Origin: Choristoneura fumiferana
Lineage: Eukaryota; Arthropoda; Insecta; Lepidoptera; Tortricidae
NCBI RefSeq assembly: GCF_025370935.1
Contig: NC_133494.1
Location: 12,222,935 to 12,286,934, forward strand
Direction of reading: 5' to 3'
DNA: 64,000 nucleotides
The position numbers were made by a program, and so were the translations under genes. Positions 1 through 12,101 of this stretch are shown one piece after another; positions within the stretch are counted from its first letter, which is position 1; each line of letters starts with the position of its first letter. The notes under the pieces were generated by a model. That model saw only the letters and a program-made list of their open reading frames with translations. It had not been told where the DNA came from and searched no databases.

Positions 1-312
1 CGAAACAAGGATCTAAGACCTATCGATATACGTATCCTTTCTCAAAGGTCTAAGTAGTCTTGAGTGCAAAATCACGAGACAGACCATTCCTTTATCCTTT
101 AAGAACATAGCGAAACCAAATAAAAAAATGCTAAGCCCGCTCTAAAGCTATGCAATGTACAAAGGTCTTGAAGGTCGCTCGCCGGAGGCTGGAAGGACGA
201 GTAAAGGCTGTTCACAAGAACAATTGTGATATACCCTCTTAATAATTATTTATTATTTAATATTCATGTATGAAAGCTCTATCCATACACTGAGCTAAAC
301 ATATTATTATGT
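1..312. other. AT-rich flank, nothing recognised
   Basis: No supported coding frame, repeat match or RNA gene is seen. Confidence 0.5.
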
Positions 313-451
313 CGAGTTTAGACTTGCAAGGAAAATCGTGCAAGTTGCTTTACATTGCGAGGCCGTAAAGCCAAGGAGTTTATAGTGGTCAATCGTGTGC
401 CGCAATGTAATGTACCAAACTTGCACGATTTTTCTTGCAAGTGTAAACTCG
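313..451. mobile_element. MITE with about 33-bp terminal inverted repeats
   Basis: The left end, CGAGTTTAGACTTGCAAG, and the right end, CTTGCAAGTGTAAACTCG, are inverted copies over about 33 bp with two mismatches. A short non-palindromic centre lies between. There is no coding capacity. Confidence 0.8.
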
Positions 452-465
452 GTTTAAAATGACTA

Positions 466-691
466 TCGTATAGCCAGTGGTTAGGAACCTGACTGTTTGC
501 TTGGGTCGGGTTTGATCACGGCCGGACAGATATTTGTATGAATAATACGAATGTTGTTCTCGAGCTTCGGTCGTTTAATATGTATTCATGTATGTGTTTA
601 TCTACATAAGTATGTTTATCCGTTGTCTAGTGCCCATGTACACACAACTTTGCTTAGTTTGGGCTTAGTTCAATTAGTGTCAATCGTGCAT
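466..691 (+). mobile_element. tRNA-headed SINE (family 1), degenerate
   Basis: A decayed copy of the SINE seen clean at 17192 and 41378. The box A-like region (AGCCAGTGGTTAG) and box B are recognisable but mutated. The body (GTATGAATAATACGAATG) and tail (GCTTAGTTTGGGCTTAG) match. Confidence 0.8.
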
Positions 692-1120
692 GAAAAAAAA
701 ACAATAAGTTTATTTAATATTTTGAGATAGGTAATTCAAATAGTCATTGGGTTTAACAATATTAAACTTTATTAATTTGAAGAAATTTGTTGCACTTATT
801 ACCTTCATCATTCATATAGTAGACATTCTTTTCCAGGCAACTGTGTCCACCCCTTTATGGGCAGGGAGGGACCGGACAGGGGCAGGGGTACAAAATGCCA
901 TCGCTTTGTAGCCGACGTTTCCTTTAATAGCAATCGAGCTGCTCCCAGCTTCTTACCGCTACCGCGGATTACATCATTGCAGAGGAATGTGAGAAGAGTA
1001 TATACTTGTTTAGGTTGTCCTGGAGGACTGGCCAGTTGGAAAAGTATCAAAATTGTTGCGCTTTGAATTTATGAAAAAAAAAACAATCGCTTTTTTCTAA
1101 TTATGAGCAAATAAGTCTGA
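692..1120. other. unassigned sequence
   Basis: Overlapping ORFs on both strands around 808-1066 have no recognisable motif, and no second copy exists in the window. Treated as chance frames. Confidence 0.4.
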
Positions 1121-1236
1121 GGCCGTATTGCCTAACGTTTCTGTAGCTCCCGATCGCAATCAAATGATAGATTTCGCATACAAAACTTGACATTTGATTG
1201 CGATCGCGAGCGTCAGAAACGTTACGCAATACGGTC
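1121..1236. mobile_element. MITE, 116 bp, nearly fully palindromic
   Basis: GGCCGTATTGCCTAACGTTTCTG at the left is mirrored by CAGAAACGTTACGCAATACGGTC at the right. The inner arms CGATCGCAATCAAATG and CATTTGATTGCGATCG are perfect complements. Confidence 0.85.
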
Positions 1237-4161
1237 TCTGGTCAGTTGGACGAACAAGAATAATAAGAGTAAAAGTCCTTAAAAAAAACAATTTCTGACT
1301 TAAAAATATGGTAAAAAGTCATCATGAATTACTTATAATCATAATCTTTGGAAGTTTGAAAGAGGTAGTTCTTGAAAATTAGTAAAATCGTTGTTTAACT
1401 GAACAATAAGGTGCCCTAAATGACAAAACGCAAAGCTACTAAATCATGAAATTTGGCAGACGTATGCTCTGAGTTGTAACACAGAGCTGCACTTGCACTA
1501 AGAAAGGCTTACGAAATTCCCGTGGGATAAGGAACTAGCATATTTTTTGTTTTTCCACGAGGGGAAGCCTATACAACCCACTTACACTACTTAAACAACG
1601 TACTTTTAGACAAGTAAACAAAAACAAGGACATAGTGTCTTTGGCTTTAAGGCGAATCAACCCAAAAAAAGTACTCTTTCCTTCTCACTCAATAAAGTAG
1701 GTACGTGTATTTCTAATAATAATTCCATCGCCCTGCCGGCGGTAAATCATGGCGCACACGCACTATTTATCATTTCTTTGTCCAGAAGATTTATCGGCCA
1801 CCAGGGCGCTGAGATATACTAACGCGATTAATGTCGATATTGAGACAACATATTATAAACACTAAGATAATATACTGATAGTAATGGCAGTAATCTCTGA
1901 TTTTTGTGCAATGTAATGTGCAACCCTGTAGACATAAGATACAAAACAAAAAAAAACTTAATTGCGCCAACTTGCTTATTAAGCTCACGTGAATCGTCAC
2001 AAACTATCCCTCCATCTTTAATAGGGAATAAGCGTAGAACACAAATCTAAGTAATAAAACGGGAAATGAAACGACTGACATAAAATTCGTTGAATATGTT
2101 GAAAAATAAGGTAGATTCAAGCGAATGAAGTTTCTGAAGAGATTGTGAAGAAAGAGATTTTCGACAAAATTTAAATATTTTGTGTGACATGACAATGTTT
2201 CTGTCTGATTGAATTTAAAACGTCCATATCTTCATAGTTTCTTAAGATATTAAAAAACCTTCTTCAATTCGGTTTATCAGACAATAAAGATATATTTAAA
2301 CACAAAAAAAGCCTGCCTATTTCCTATAAAAGGACGCTTCCGTCAAGCAACGCACAAAACTCACTAAAACTCCCATGTTTCTATTAATTAACGCTATTAG
2401 AACATTTTGACTTCGGTCCGTAATTTAATACTTTGTTATTCGATTCCTTACCTGATTAATTAGGAGGGCTGATATGAAACGTAGCTTCCGTCAAACTTTG
2501 TTGCCCTTAATAAGGCAAGTTCGGTACAAAACGTCTTTTTAAGTGAAACTTGGCCGCTTTGACGGGACGAGGGGTCCGAGTGATTAGATGAGACTTTCCA
2601 GTACATGCTTCGTAAACAAACCGTAGATATAATAAATATATATAAAGACAAGCCTTCTTTGCGGCTTCGCACGCGTGAATCATAATATAAGGTGCAGTTA
2701 AATGGAAATTCCAGCAGAAGAAACTGAATCACGTACCAGGGTGAAACCTTTTCGTAATCTTTTTATTTAATAAATGGCTTCTGTCTAATGGGACAATTTT
2801 GCCAGCGTCAAGGAAAGAAAGAACAAATGAAAAGAGAAAGAAGAAGAAGAGGAAAGCAAGGAGGTTTTCGTTATCAACTTCGCTATGATTTCTTTGACAA
2901 ACCCTGGAACGTGATTCTATTTCCTTGACTGTATACGTGTATACTATGGATTTCAGAGCAAAATTTTATGTCTTTAGATGACTCTAAGACTAGGAGATTC
3001 TGGGATTTTACATGGGTACATGCCAATTCCTTGCGAAGATTTTAATAATAAAGTAAGAAAAAAAAACTTAATTACAGTCCCAAAAGTACCGCCACCAAAC
3101 AGAAGAAAAAATATTGCTACTTAGTGCCTGTATCGTAATGGTGGTGACACAAATTGTCACCGAAAAAGGGTCTCCACTCACCATGTATAACACAGTGGGT
3201 GCAGCAACGCTGGTTAATAAATAAAAAGTAGTATATGTATTATTTCCAAAATCCAATTTTCTACAAACCAAATTTTGTTCAAATCCGACTAGTAGTTTCA
3301 GTAAGAAAGACTAACAAACAAACATGCACACACAGATGCATTTCGCGTTTGTAATAACAGTAATAACAACCAATATACCCACCCAATATACCCACTGAGG
3401 TGTCCCTCGGATATTTTTTAACTTTGGCCTAACACACTGCCGAGTAACTTGATAATCCATAAAATAAAACCGAGCGCGTTTCTAGAAAAATATTATGGCG
3501 GACGTTCGCTATCGCCTCGACGGCCCGAGTTATTTATGTGTGACAGCGTCCGAGATTTGAATAGAAGATTAATTGTAAAGATAAGTTGTTACCTATAAGT
3601 GTATCGTGTCGCTTGCCCAATTGATTAAGACGTATGGCGCCAGGCACCAGGGATAAGGGGATAAATCATACCGCCCCCGCCGTGGGGGAAGTTCCCAACT
3701 TAATATACTGGGAAAAAGTAACCCGATCCTTGCCGGACAAGGAAATACACTTTTAGTGCCGGCACACTTCGGCCCGCAAGTTCGCTTCATGTAAATGAAT
3801 AGTTATAGTTTCGGGATCTTTTATCTTTTTAGTGATGGCTGCTATTTATTAAACGCAAGAGAAGTGTACAGGTACTTATTCTAAAATGTTTCAATTTAAA
3901 TATTACTCAGCAGAACCTAAGTGGTTAGATTAGGTTCTGCTTAATTTCCTACAGTTATAAATAAATAGATAAATATGGCGGATATTTTTTTAACGATAAT
4001 AATAATAATAATGTAGTACCAAGTCTTCTTCATTAGGCAAAGCTTGTGTTCTGTTTAATAGACAATTAGATTAATATAAACCTATTTATAAATCCTAAAC
4101 ATTGGGTAGAAAAATCCCTTTAATCAGTAGGTAATTAATTGTTCCTCATGGTTTATATTTC
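1237..4161. other. intergenic sequence without recognised genes
   Basis: AT-rich, with small GC-rich islands at about 3490-3560 and 3625-3790 that could be regulatory. The ORFs here are short, on shadow strands, and lack motifs. Confidence 0.4.
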
Positions 4162-4190
4162 GAGAAAGAGAGAGAGAGAGAGAGAGAGAA
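4162..4190 (+). repeat. (GA)n microsatellite
   Basis: An almost pure AG dinucleotide run. Confidence 0.95.
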
Positions 4191-4764
4191 TGACCTAGGT
4201 ACATATTGAGTTAAGTATATTATCGTTTTCTTCAAGCTTTGTGCGCAAGAAATATTATATTAGGTATATGTACCAAAATCGTTGCATCTTTTTTAAACTA
4301 ATATGTTACTATTTATTGTTATTTTGAAATATTCTAAATACTTTACTTCGGTTTGGACCGAACCTACTTGTACAAGCGAGACACCATCACAGATATTATT
4401 GATGGCAACTTCACTTTACTTCTCACTTCCACGCATACTTCGGGTCCAAACCAAGCTCCTTAATCCACAAGCAGGGTTGTCACCTAAATATAACAATTAA
4501 TGCGTCCTATTAATAATTGGCTAACTACGGCAATCCTTTACTCGTAGGCTGAGTCGGTGGCGGCACCTCGCGGCGGCGGCCATAAATCAGCTTCCAGGAA
4601 GCGACGACGCAGCATGGGGAGAATAATACAGTAGGTCAATTCAAACCAATTCAAGAGAAGGGGTGATGATGATGACACTTCTGTAATTCATCACTAGGCA
4701 TATAGGTAGGCATCGCATTAGGTTCTTCCATTCTATAACATGTTTCTATAAAAGAGTAACGCGA

Positions 4765-4978
4765 CTGCCTTTTTTAACCTCCGAGGCAAAAAGAGGGGCG
4801 TTATAAGTTTGACCGCTATGTGTGTCTGTGCGTCTGTGTGTCTGTCTGTGGCACCGTAGTTCGTAAACGGGTGTACCGATTTGAATACGGTTTTTTTAAA
4901 ACAGGTTTTCTAGCGATGGTTCTTAGACATATTTCATCAAAATCGGTTACGCCGTTTTTGAGATATTGAACTTTGAAG
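4765..4978 (+). repeat. dispersed repeat fragment
   Basis: A TGTGTGTCTGTCTGTGGCAC stretch is followed by wording (CATCAAAATCGGTTACGCCG) similar to the 3' ends of lepidopteran non-LTR-derived repeats. Family not named. Confidence 0.5.
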
Positions 4979-5155
4979 GGTCATCAGCGGGTGGGTCACC
5001 TGATGGAAAGCAATCATCGCCGCCCTTTTGAGGAAGGAGTATATAGGCTCGTTTTTTGAAGATTCTCAAGCTGTACCGGTCCAGAAATAGGTAGGTACTG
5101 ACCCTGCAAGCTGGTTTCAAAGTTTCACCGTGCCAGCCTGTCTGCTGCAACCCTT
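4979..5155 (-). repeat. LINE-type 3' tail fragment, family 'GGGTCACCTGATGG'
   Basis: Shares GGGTCACCTGATGGAAAGCA and CACCGCCC-like words with reverse-oriented pieces at 24287-24400 and elsewhere. This is the usual end of a common lepidopteran retroposon. Confidence 0.55.
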
Positions 5156-5156
5156 T

Positions 5157-5381
5157 ATACTTCGTTTTTTAGCATTAGAATGGAGTTAAGCGATCTGACG
5201 TGTCTTTTGATTGAAAAATACTATGGAAAAATAAGTCACAGCAAACATGTAACAATTAGCAAAGACTCATTTACATGCTTTGGTATCAGAAGTAATATTT
5301 ACTTTTTTTTTTAAAACGTTTTTCAATAAAAAGACTCGTCAAGACTGTTTACCCTTTTTGAAATGCTAAAAAACGAAGTAT
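5157..5381. mobile_element. MITE with perfect 20-bp TIRs (Tc1/mariner-like)
   Basis: ATACTTCGTTTTTTAGCATT at 5157-5176 is exactly mirrored by its complement at 5362-5381. The inner arms (GTCTTTTGATTGAAAAA and TTTTTCAATAAAAAGAC) are also inverted. Both ends abut TA, consistent with a TA target duplication. Confidence 0.85.
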
Positions 5382-5510
5382 AGAGTGTACGCATCGACCC
5401 TCTAGTTACGACACTGCATCTAAGTCATCATAAATATCATCATATCAGCCATAGGACGTCCACTGTTGGACACAGGCTTCCTTCCTCTAATACCTCCAGC
5501 AGGGCTACTA

Positions 5511-5621
5511 CGAAACTCGAAGTTCTTGTCGTGCGGTCCCTCTCGCTCTCGTATTAAATAGTATAAATGTCAGAGGGACCGCACGACACGAACTTCGAGT
5601 TTCGAGTTTCGTAGTAGCCCT
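5511..5621. mobile_element. 111-bp foldback MITE, AGGGCTACTACGAA family, copy 1
   Basis: Left arm AGGGCTACTACGAAACTCGA and right arm TCGAGTTTCGTAGTAGCCCT are inverted copies. The arms continue through GTCGTGCGGTCCCTCT and AGAGGGACCGCACGAC. A second copy lies at 61471-61596. Confidence 0.9.
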
Positions 5622-5700
5622 GCAGTTGCTTCGGTTGCAATGCCGCAGCCTGCATTCACCATGAACCCGCGGCTTTAACCAGATCATGCGTCCATCTCAA

Positions 5701-5830
5701 AAGTCAAAGTCAAAGTCAAAATATCTTTATTCAATTTAGGCTATAACAAGCACTTATGAATGTCAAAAAAAATCTACCACCGGTTCGGAAAACCTCTGTT
5801 GAGAAGAATCCGGCAAGAAACTCAACGAAG
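5701..5830 (+). repeat. common lepidopteran retroposon fragment
   Basis: GTCAAAGTCAAAGTCAAA is followed by ATCTTTATTCAATTTAGGC and a CTACCACCGGTTCGGAAA stretch. I recognise this wording as a widespread lepidopteran interspersed repeat; it is non-coding. Confidence 0.6.
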
Positions 5831-7130
5831 TATATTTTTTAAACAGATTTACATTATTATTAAATGATATGTAGGTATACATAACAAGTATCTCGTAGCG
5901 TAGATGTATGTATGTATGTAAACTCTCTATTGTAGGTACAAAATAAGTAAACAAAGATAATTGACAAACAATGAGATATATATACAAAGGCGAACTTATC
6001 CCTTTAAGGGATCTCTACCAGTCAACCTTTGAGTGGCTGAGAGGAGCATTCAGTCAGGAACAGACAAAAAAGTGAGTACCTACATTGTGGATGAACATTC
6101 TATGCTGCGCTTGCTGATCCGAGGGATGTTATGGAGCTCTGTATCCGTAACCGTAACCGAATCCGATATAAAAAATTCGAATAGTTTCGTATAGGAGCGG
6201 AGTCTAAATGCGACATGTTGCGACAGGTTTTGGTCGTGCATCTTCTGCATATTGTTTATTATTTCTATTGCAAAGTTGTAAGACTCGTAACTATTACAAT
6301 TAAAGTAAAGTCATTTATATTCCTATTTTTATTTTACTTACACTTCCTTAAAAAGTCCAATATCCGCAACCGAAACCGAAACTATCGGATAATACGTAAA
6401 AATTTAACATCGGTAACCTTTGCCACCTGGCAAACGGACATGCAAAAAATAAGCAAACGAGATATCTACGAATAAAAGAGAAGGAAAGAAGTGATGAAAT
6501 ACATTTATACATTCTTGTAATATGTTACATATGCTGTCCGATTAAAGGCTTATAATAATAATAAGGTATCCATATCCAGATCCGAAATGTTATATAAATG
6601 GCGTCTAAGTAGTCTTTCCTTGTCTTCGGCCTTCGCCTACTGTTTCCCACCTCCTTGTGAGCGAGGGGAGGCGATTTAATTAAATCTTGCATCGAACTCC
6701 TGAGGCCTGCCGCCGGCTAACGAACGCCCATTGTACAATAAACGCGTGCGCTGACTTTTTGCGACGAATTAGTTTTGATTAGGTTTTCAAACGAATCCTC
6801 TGTTAATATGTATATGTCTGGTGTTTTTGAGGAGGAAAAGGTATGGAGCCTTTTTGATTCAGTCTATCGCGAGAAGCCTTTTTTTTAGAGAAATAGGATG
6901 GGAAACGAGTTGGTTACCTGATGGTAAATTAGTACTACCACCCATGGACACTTGTAACATAAGAGTTGCCGGTGCGTTGCTAGCCTAAAATGCTGATAAT
7001 AGTGATACATACTATTTACTTCATAATCATAAGCCAATAATACTTCGCCAGTATTTAATATATTATTTTACTTTTTTTTTTCATAAATCAAACTCTCAAT
7101 GTGTGTCTTAAATTACCTATCTAAGGTGTT
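5831..7130. other. intergenic, with repeat pieces
   Basis: Contains a short repeat piece (about 5985-6050) shared with 10365-10435, and a fragment of a LINE-type tail at about 6903-6990. The ORF at 6215-6475 is Lys/Arg/Phe-rich without motif and is not supported as a gene. Confidence 0.4.
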
Positions 7131-7200
7131 CATCATCATCCCAGCCTTATATACGTCCCACTGCTGGGCACAGGCCTCCTCTCGGAACAAGAGGGCTATC
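7131..7200 (-). repeat. SINE family 2 tail fragment
   Basis: Matches the 3' end of the SINE at 42204-42506 in reverse (CCCACTGCTGGGCACAGGCC). Confidence 0.85.
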
Positions 7201-7256
7201 TAAGGTGTTATTGAACGGAAAAACAATATTTAACCTACCTTTCAAACCATATATGC

Positions 7257-7440
7257 ACTAGCTTTTGCCCGCGACTACGTACGCGTGGAATTAGGTTATA
7301 GCGCGCCGTTCCCTCGGGAACTGTGCATTTTTCCGGGATAAAAAGTAGCCTATGTCACTCTCGGGCCCATAAACTATCTCTACGCCAAAAATCACGTCGA
7401 TCCGTCGCTCCGTTTCCGCGGAGCCGCGGGCAAAGGTTAG
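7257..7440 (+). repeat. LINE-type tail, 'CTAGCTTTTGCCCGCG' family
   Basis: Starts CTAGCTTTTGCCCGCGACTA and runs through TTTTTCCGGGATAAAAAGTA. Relatives lie at about 13335-13640, 14605-14950, 37708-37900, 41672-41880, 48758-48930, 52283-52466, 59165-59300 and 62265-62480. Confidence 0.75.
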
Positions 7441-7553
7441 TACATTCATATTTTTCTTTTCTTTTTTATCTTTACATTTTTTAGTTTAATTGACGAAAGA
7501 ATAAACACGTTCACAACATTTTCAGGTAATCTGATTAGGTTTTTTTAGAGCAC

Positions 7554-7701
7554 TTAGGGGCTGTTTCACCACCAATTGATTAAATTTATTTGGCGGATAA
7601 ATGTGATGCCGTCTCCGTCCATTCGAACAAAACAAACAGAGACGGCATCACATTTATCCGTCAAATAAATTTAACCAGTGGATGGTGAATCAGGGGGTTA
7701 G
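7554..7701. mobile_element. 148-bp foldback MITE, TTAGGGGCTGTTTCACC family, copy 1
   Basis: Almost the whole element is one inverted repeat. The arms contain AAATGTGATGCCGTCTC and GAGACGGCATCACATTT. Other copies lie at 13663-13810 and 57314-57462. The ends resemble a TTAA/TTAG target duplication. Confidence 0.9.
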
Positions 7702-10217
7702 TCTATTCTGGTTTCGTTAAGATATAGCGAAAAAGTAAAGTAAAAAGTATGAAAAGTAGATAAGGTAAAAGTAAAGTTAAGTAAAGAGAGCGACTGAGCG
7801 TCTCTTGTTGGCTATACAAACTCCTGAAGCTCATATTTCAGTCAGGGGGCACTAAATAAGGCTTTATTACGTAAATGAGCTCCAAATATCGCTAATTAAT
7901 ATAAGGGTTGGATGTGGGATCTGTTGGGTATATTTACGGCTCGCGCTTGGCTGATTTATTTTAATTATGTGCTGTTGCAATAAGTTTGAGGGAAGTTATC
8001 TTTAAGGGTAAGAAAAGGTGTAAGAAATGTTAGGTTAATTTTAAATAAGAATTAAGTTAATATTTCATACTGATTTAATAAGTTCTATTGTTGTCAGTAT
8101 TTTAGAGATGTATTTTAGAAATGGCTAAAACAGAGATTTGAACAAATCTCTATAAGGTATGACCTAGTCACGCATTAAATGGCGAACCTATTTTATCATT
8201 TGGATAGAAAACATCAGTCCTTTGATCAAATCCCTGAACCGGTTTAGTGAAATGACAAAACCAGTCAAAAAGGCAACTCATTTCTTCATTTCACCAGATT
8301 GATAAAATCCCTGAAATAAGGGAGTTGACGAAACGAGAGTCGCTGTTTTGGCCATTTTCTGCGACGTATAGGTACTTGCCTACAAGGTGTTTTCTGTTGT
8401 TATTACATATAAACTGCTTTTGCGAATAGCGTAAATATATACAAGTACAGGTCTTGTATAGGTATTCGTGAGTATTTATTCAGCAGACCTGATTTAAGCC
8501 GCAGGTTCACCTTGGATGCCTATATGTCCAACAGTGGACGGCCTACGGCTGATTAAGATGATGATGATGATGATAAGACGCGATATGGATAGGTCTGTGG
8601 TTATCGATAACTTACTTGAATAGTTGATATTACAATGTTGAGAGGAAATCTTGCATCCTTGTCTAACATAATGGTGTCTTTCAATTGAGATTTATTCATC
8701 AGGTATTAATGGAAGGCGAACATAAAAGATTCATGACATGACATTCTATTCATGGTTACTTGTAACGTTACGTTAGTGCTTGAACAGAGTACGGACAAAG
8801 CGGAGAAGTTAAGAGAAGTCTGTTCGTTCCATTCACCATACAAACGTAGTCCCGCCCGGTCTCATTTGAAAACTAGGGAACAGAAATAGATGAAATTTTG
8901 TAAGTATGGACTAAACGTAATTATCTATGCCTGTGGTTTTTCAGATTTTCATATAAATGTGTAATATTAGAATTACAGGAGCTCAAAAGTCGACAGAAAA
9001 AGATGTCAACTTTGTACAAGAATTACAGACTAACAAAGCATTTTTACAAAAATCTAAAAAAATATAATGAATATCTTGATTGTAAAATATCTTGATTTCT
9101 GTGCCATACTTTTTGTATAATATGAGGACAACGAAACCCAAAATTCAACCGCCCAAATCTTGAAAAGCCTACAGCTATCTCGATATAAATTACGGACGTC
9201 GTTGCGGAAGGCATGGGGGTAGGCTGCGAGCGCTTATGTCACGAGAGCAATATCCCAAACGAATACCTAACGCGGCCGCGCGGCCGGCAGGGAAACTTCT
9301 CTTAAGTTTTAAGAAGCAAGGGATCATAATCATGAGAACAACCATAAACCAGTGACTCTCCTTGAGTTTTTTTATGACAAATAGCTGGCAAACCAGCATG
9401 CGGAGCTGCTGATGATAAGTGATCACCGCCACCCATGGACACCTACAGCATTATTAGGACTGCGGGTGCGTTGCGGTATGCAAGGCAAGGCAAGGCAACG
9501 CAAAGAAACTCGTTTACACGTTAAAAAACCGCATCGCAATTGATCAATCGTTTGTAAGCTATGCCACAGACAGACATTGGTGTCAAATTTGTAGCATCCC
9601 TCTTTTTCGGAGGTTAAAAATGTTCCATAGGGTCCATCTGACAGAGGGCGACTCCGTTCTCTTCCTTACCCCAAGCTCCGAAGCAAACCCATACTGAATA
9701 ATTAATGCGAAAGGTCACCTACGGGACAAGCTCAAACATATGTAAATCCTGGAGGGCGCTTCTTCTGTGAGGTCCTATTCAAACTATACCGACCCATCGT
9801 GCAACCTTGTCGCAGTGAGCCATCCCTGTACTTAGCGAAGAAGTTGCAGAGACTGTACGCTGTGTTATTATGAAAGAGTTCTACTTCGGGTGGCAAAGCT
9901 GGTGATATCCTCAGGCTTGTCATGCCTCTAGAAGCTATGTCTGATACTTACGAGTATTGCTACCAACCCTAATAGGTATTATCTACGGTGAAGGAACCTG
10001 TACTTTCTACAAACCATTTCGATGGTGTGTGTGAAGTTCTCAACTCAACTACGGCCCGAGCCCTTTCATTGTGAGAGGAGGCCTGTGCCTAGCATTGGGA
10101 AAATAGTTCTAATGTAATATTCTGTGTATAATAAAGCATATTTCATTACAATACATTAAAATGGTCTCTATATTGAACACCAACACGTAGTAAGCAGTAG
10201 GTAGGTAGAGACAACAC
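7702..10217. other. intergenic, repeat remnants only
   Basis: A LINE-tail piece with a GATGAT run lies at about 8505-8578, a small inverted arm pair around 8215-8310, and a second LINE-tail piece at about 9410-9480. No coding frame is supported. Confidence 0.4.
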
Positions 10218-10542
10218 AGGTACAGTCAACGTCATAAATAAGTGATCATTTCTGTACCTTGTCGCTTTCAGTCGTTATATAATTTTGTATGGCTTTTGAA
10301 ACATGACTTTGTTTTTGTTGTTGTTGTTGTAACAAATGAAAATTACAATTAACAAGAGAAAGAGATGTACAAAGGCGAACTTATCCCTTAAAGGGATCTC
10401 TTCCAGTTAACCTTTGAACGATTGAAAGGACAACAGAACAAGAGTGAACAATAGGTTACAATGGAAAGATAAGAGGATCGAAAATTTTAAATTAGTGACA
10501 AGGTACAAAAGTGATCATTTATTTATGACGTTGACTGTACCT
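10218..10542. mobile_element. 325-bp MITE with about 45-bp TIRs
   Basis: AGGTACAGTCAACGTCATAA at the left is inverted as TTATGACGTTGACTGTACCT at the right. The arms extend through AAGTGATCATTT on both sides. The interior (about 10365-10435) shares GTACAAAGGCGAACTTATCC with pieces at 5985, 41300-41375 and 52195-52255. Confidence 0.9.
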
Positions 10543-10839
10543 ACTTGTATAGAGATTTTCCAAGGTAGGTTACGTAAGCAACAGGGGCCCTTATCTCATC
10601 AGAGCGATATCTTCCAGTTCATCATAGATATACATGTCATAGATTATGATTGTAAACTGACTCTACCATAATGTACTTATAAAAGCTTGTAAATTAAGCG
10701 TATATAATAATATAAGGTAGGCAGGAACTTACTAAGCCTACAGTCTGTGGCTACCTGCCTAGTTATACTTCCTTTGTTTATTTTTAGATAGACTTACCTA
10801 CCTATTAGTTCTTAAAAAAATCCATCCATCCATCTCCAT

Positions 10840-11136
10840 CTCAGCCTATATACGTCCCACTGCTGGGCACAGGCCTCCTCTCAGAACGTGAGGGTTTGGG
10901 CCATAGTTCCCACGCGGGCCCAGTGCGGATTGGGAACTTCTCACGCACCATTGAATTGCTTCGCAGGTTTGGGCAGGTTTCCTCGCGATGTTTTCCTTCA
11001 CCGCAAAGCTCGTGGTAAATTTCAAATGTAATTCCGCACATGAATTTCGAAAAACTCAGAGGTGCGAGCCGGGGTTTGAACCCACGACCCTCTGCTTGAG
11101 AGGCGATAGGTCAAACCACTAGGCCACCACGGCTTG
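10840..11136 (-). mobile_element. tRNA-headed SINE, family 2
   Basis: Full-length copy in reverse. The head, reading from 11136 down, is AAGCCGTGGTGGCCTAGTGG with box B GGTTCAAACCC. The tail ends at GGACGTATATAGGCTG. Same family as 15247, 30541, 42204 and 52794. The tRNA-like head is not a functional tRNA: its acceptor stem does not pair. Confidence 0.93.
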
Positions 11137-11900
11137 TCTTAAAATCACGAATTTATTATTAGGAGTTTTCTAATTCGCATTTATTATTACGAGTGAAATT
11201 GTCAAATCAAGGAAAGTTCGTTGATTACCAATATAAGCTTAAAATCTTTTATTGTTAGGTACCAATCTACTTAAGTGAGGTTTATGAGTGTGACGGGTAC
11301 GTAACACCTAGCTTTATCTTCGACTTGAGTCTATTTTTTCAGTCCACGATCGATCCGCTGCGGTTTCAGCCGCGCCACTTAATGAAATAGAAATCAGCGA
11401 CCTCTGAAGACGAGCTCCTCACCCTTCGTCCCTCTCCCTCCCGCGCCCACCCCCGCGCGGCAGACAGGGACAAAACATATTTATACAAAGTCAAAGACGA
11501 CCGAGTGGGATAGCTGTATTCATTATGAATATAATGCGGTAACGGTTGTGTCCGTGCGTCTGCACGTGGTCGCTTCTATGTGTGCGTGGGGCTTTTCTCA
11601 ACAACGCTGAATCAATATTCCATCTTTGTGATGGAACGATGACCAGTTTAGGGTTGAGATGTTATCTGCTTATTAAAAGTTAGGTCGTTAATCGTTATAA
11701 ACGCTCAGCTGCTCCAAGTTCATAATTATGCAAACTTTTTAATTTCCTTCAGTCCCAAAATAGGTACTGGCAGTTAAGAACTTCAGACTTTATAATAGGT
11801 AGGTGTACCGAGAAAAAAAAACTCAAGCCCATACCATAAATAACCAACCGCGAGTTGTAATTCGAAAAAAGAACGCCACGCTGACTTCAATCGATAACGA
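11137..11900. other. unique sequence, GC-richer patch
   Basis: A moderately GC-rich stretch at 11330-11470 has no coding evidence. No repeat match was seen in the window. Confidence 0.4.
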
Positions 11901-11918
11901 GAAGTGAACGTCTCGCGT

Positions 11919-12101
11919 TGTGGTTGGTTTGCGGTTAAATGGGCGTGGTCTGCGGTTTTATTTACGATCTGCGATTGGTCGATCACCTGACCTTTGTGGT
12001 TAGCCCTGCGGTTTCTAAGATTTTCACCCTTGGAAAAATAGATAGAGGAAAATATATGGTACGGAGGGCTGCGATTGGTCCGCGCTGATAATTTTGCGGT
12101 T
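11919..12101 (+). promoter_or_regulatory. cluster of six Runx-type sites (TGYGGTY)
   Basis: TGTGGTT or TGCGGTT occurs at 11919-11925, 11930-11936, 11951-11957, 11995-12001, 12007-12013 and 12095-12101, all in one orientation. Two inverted CCAAT boxes (GCGATTGGTC, near 11971 and 12071) lie between them and another ATTGG near 12278. TGYGGTY is the known Runt-domain target. About 0.1 hits are expected in such a stretch on a uniform-base estimate. Enhancer or promoter function is inference. Confidence 0.5.
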
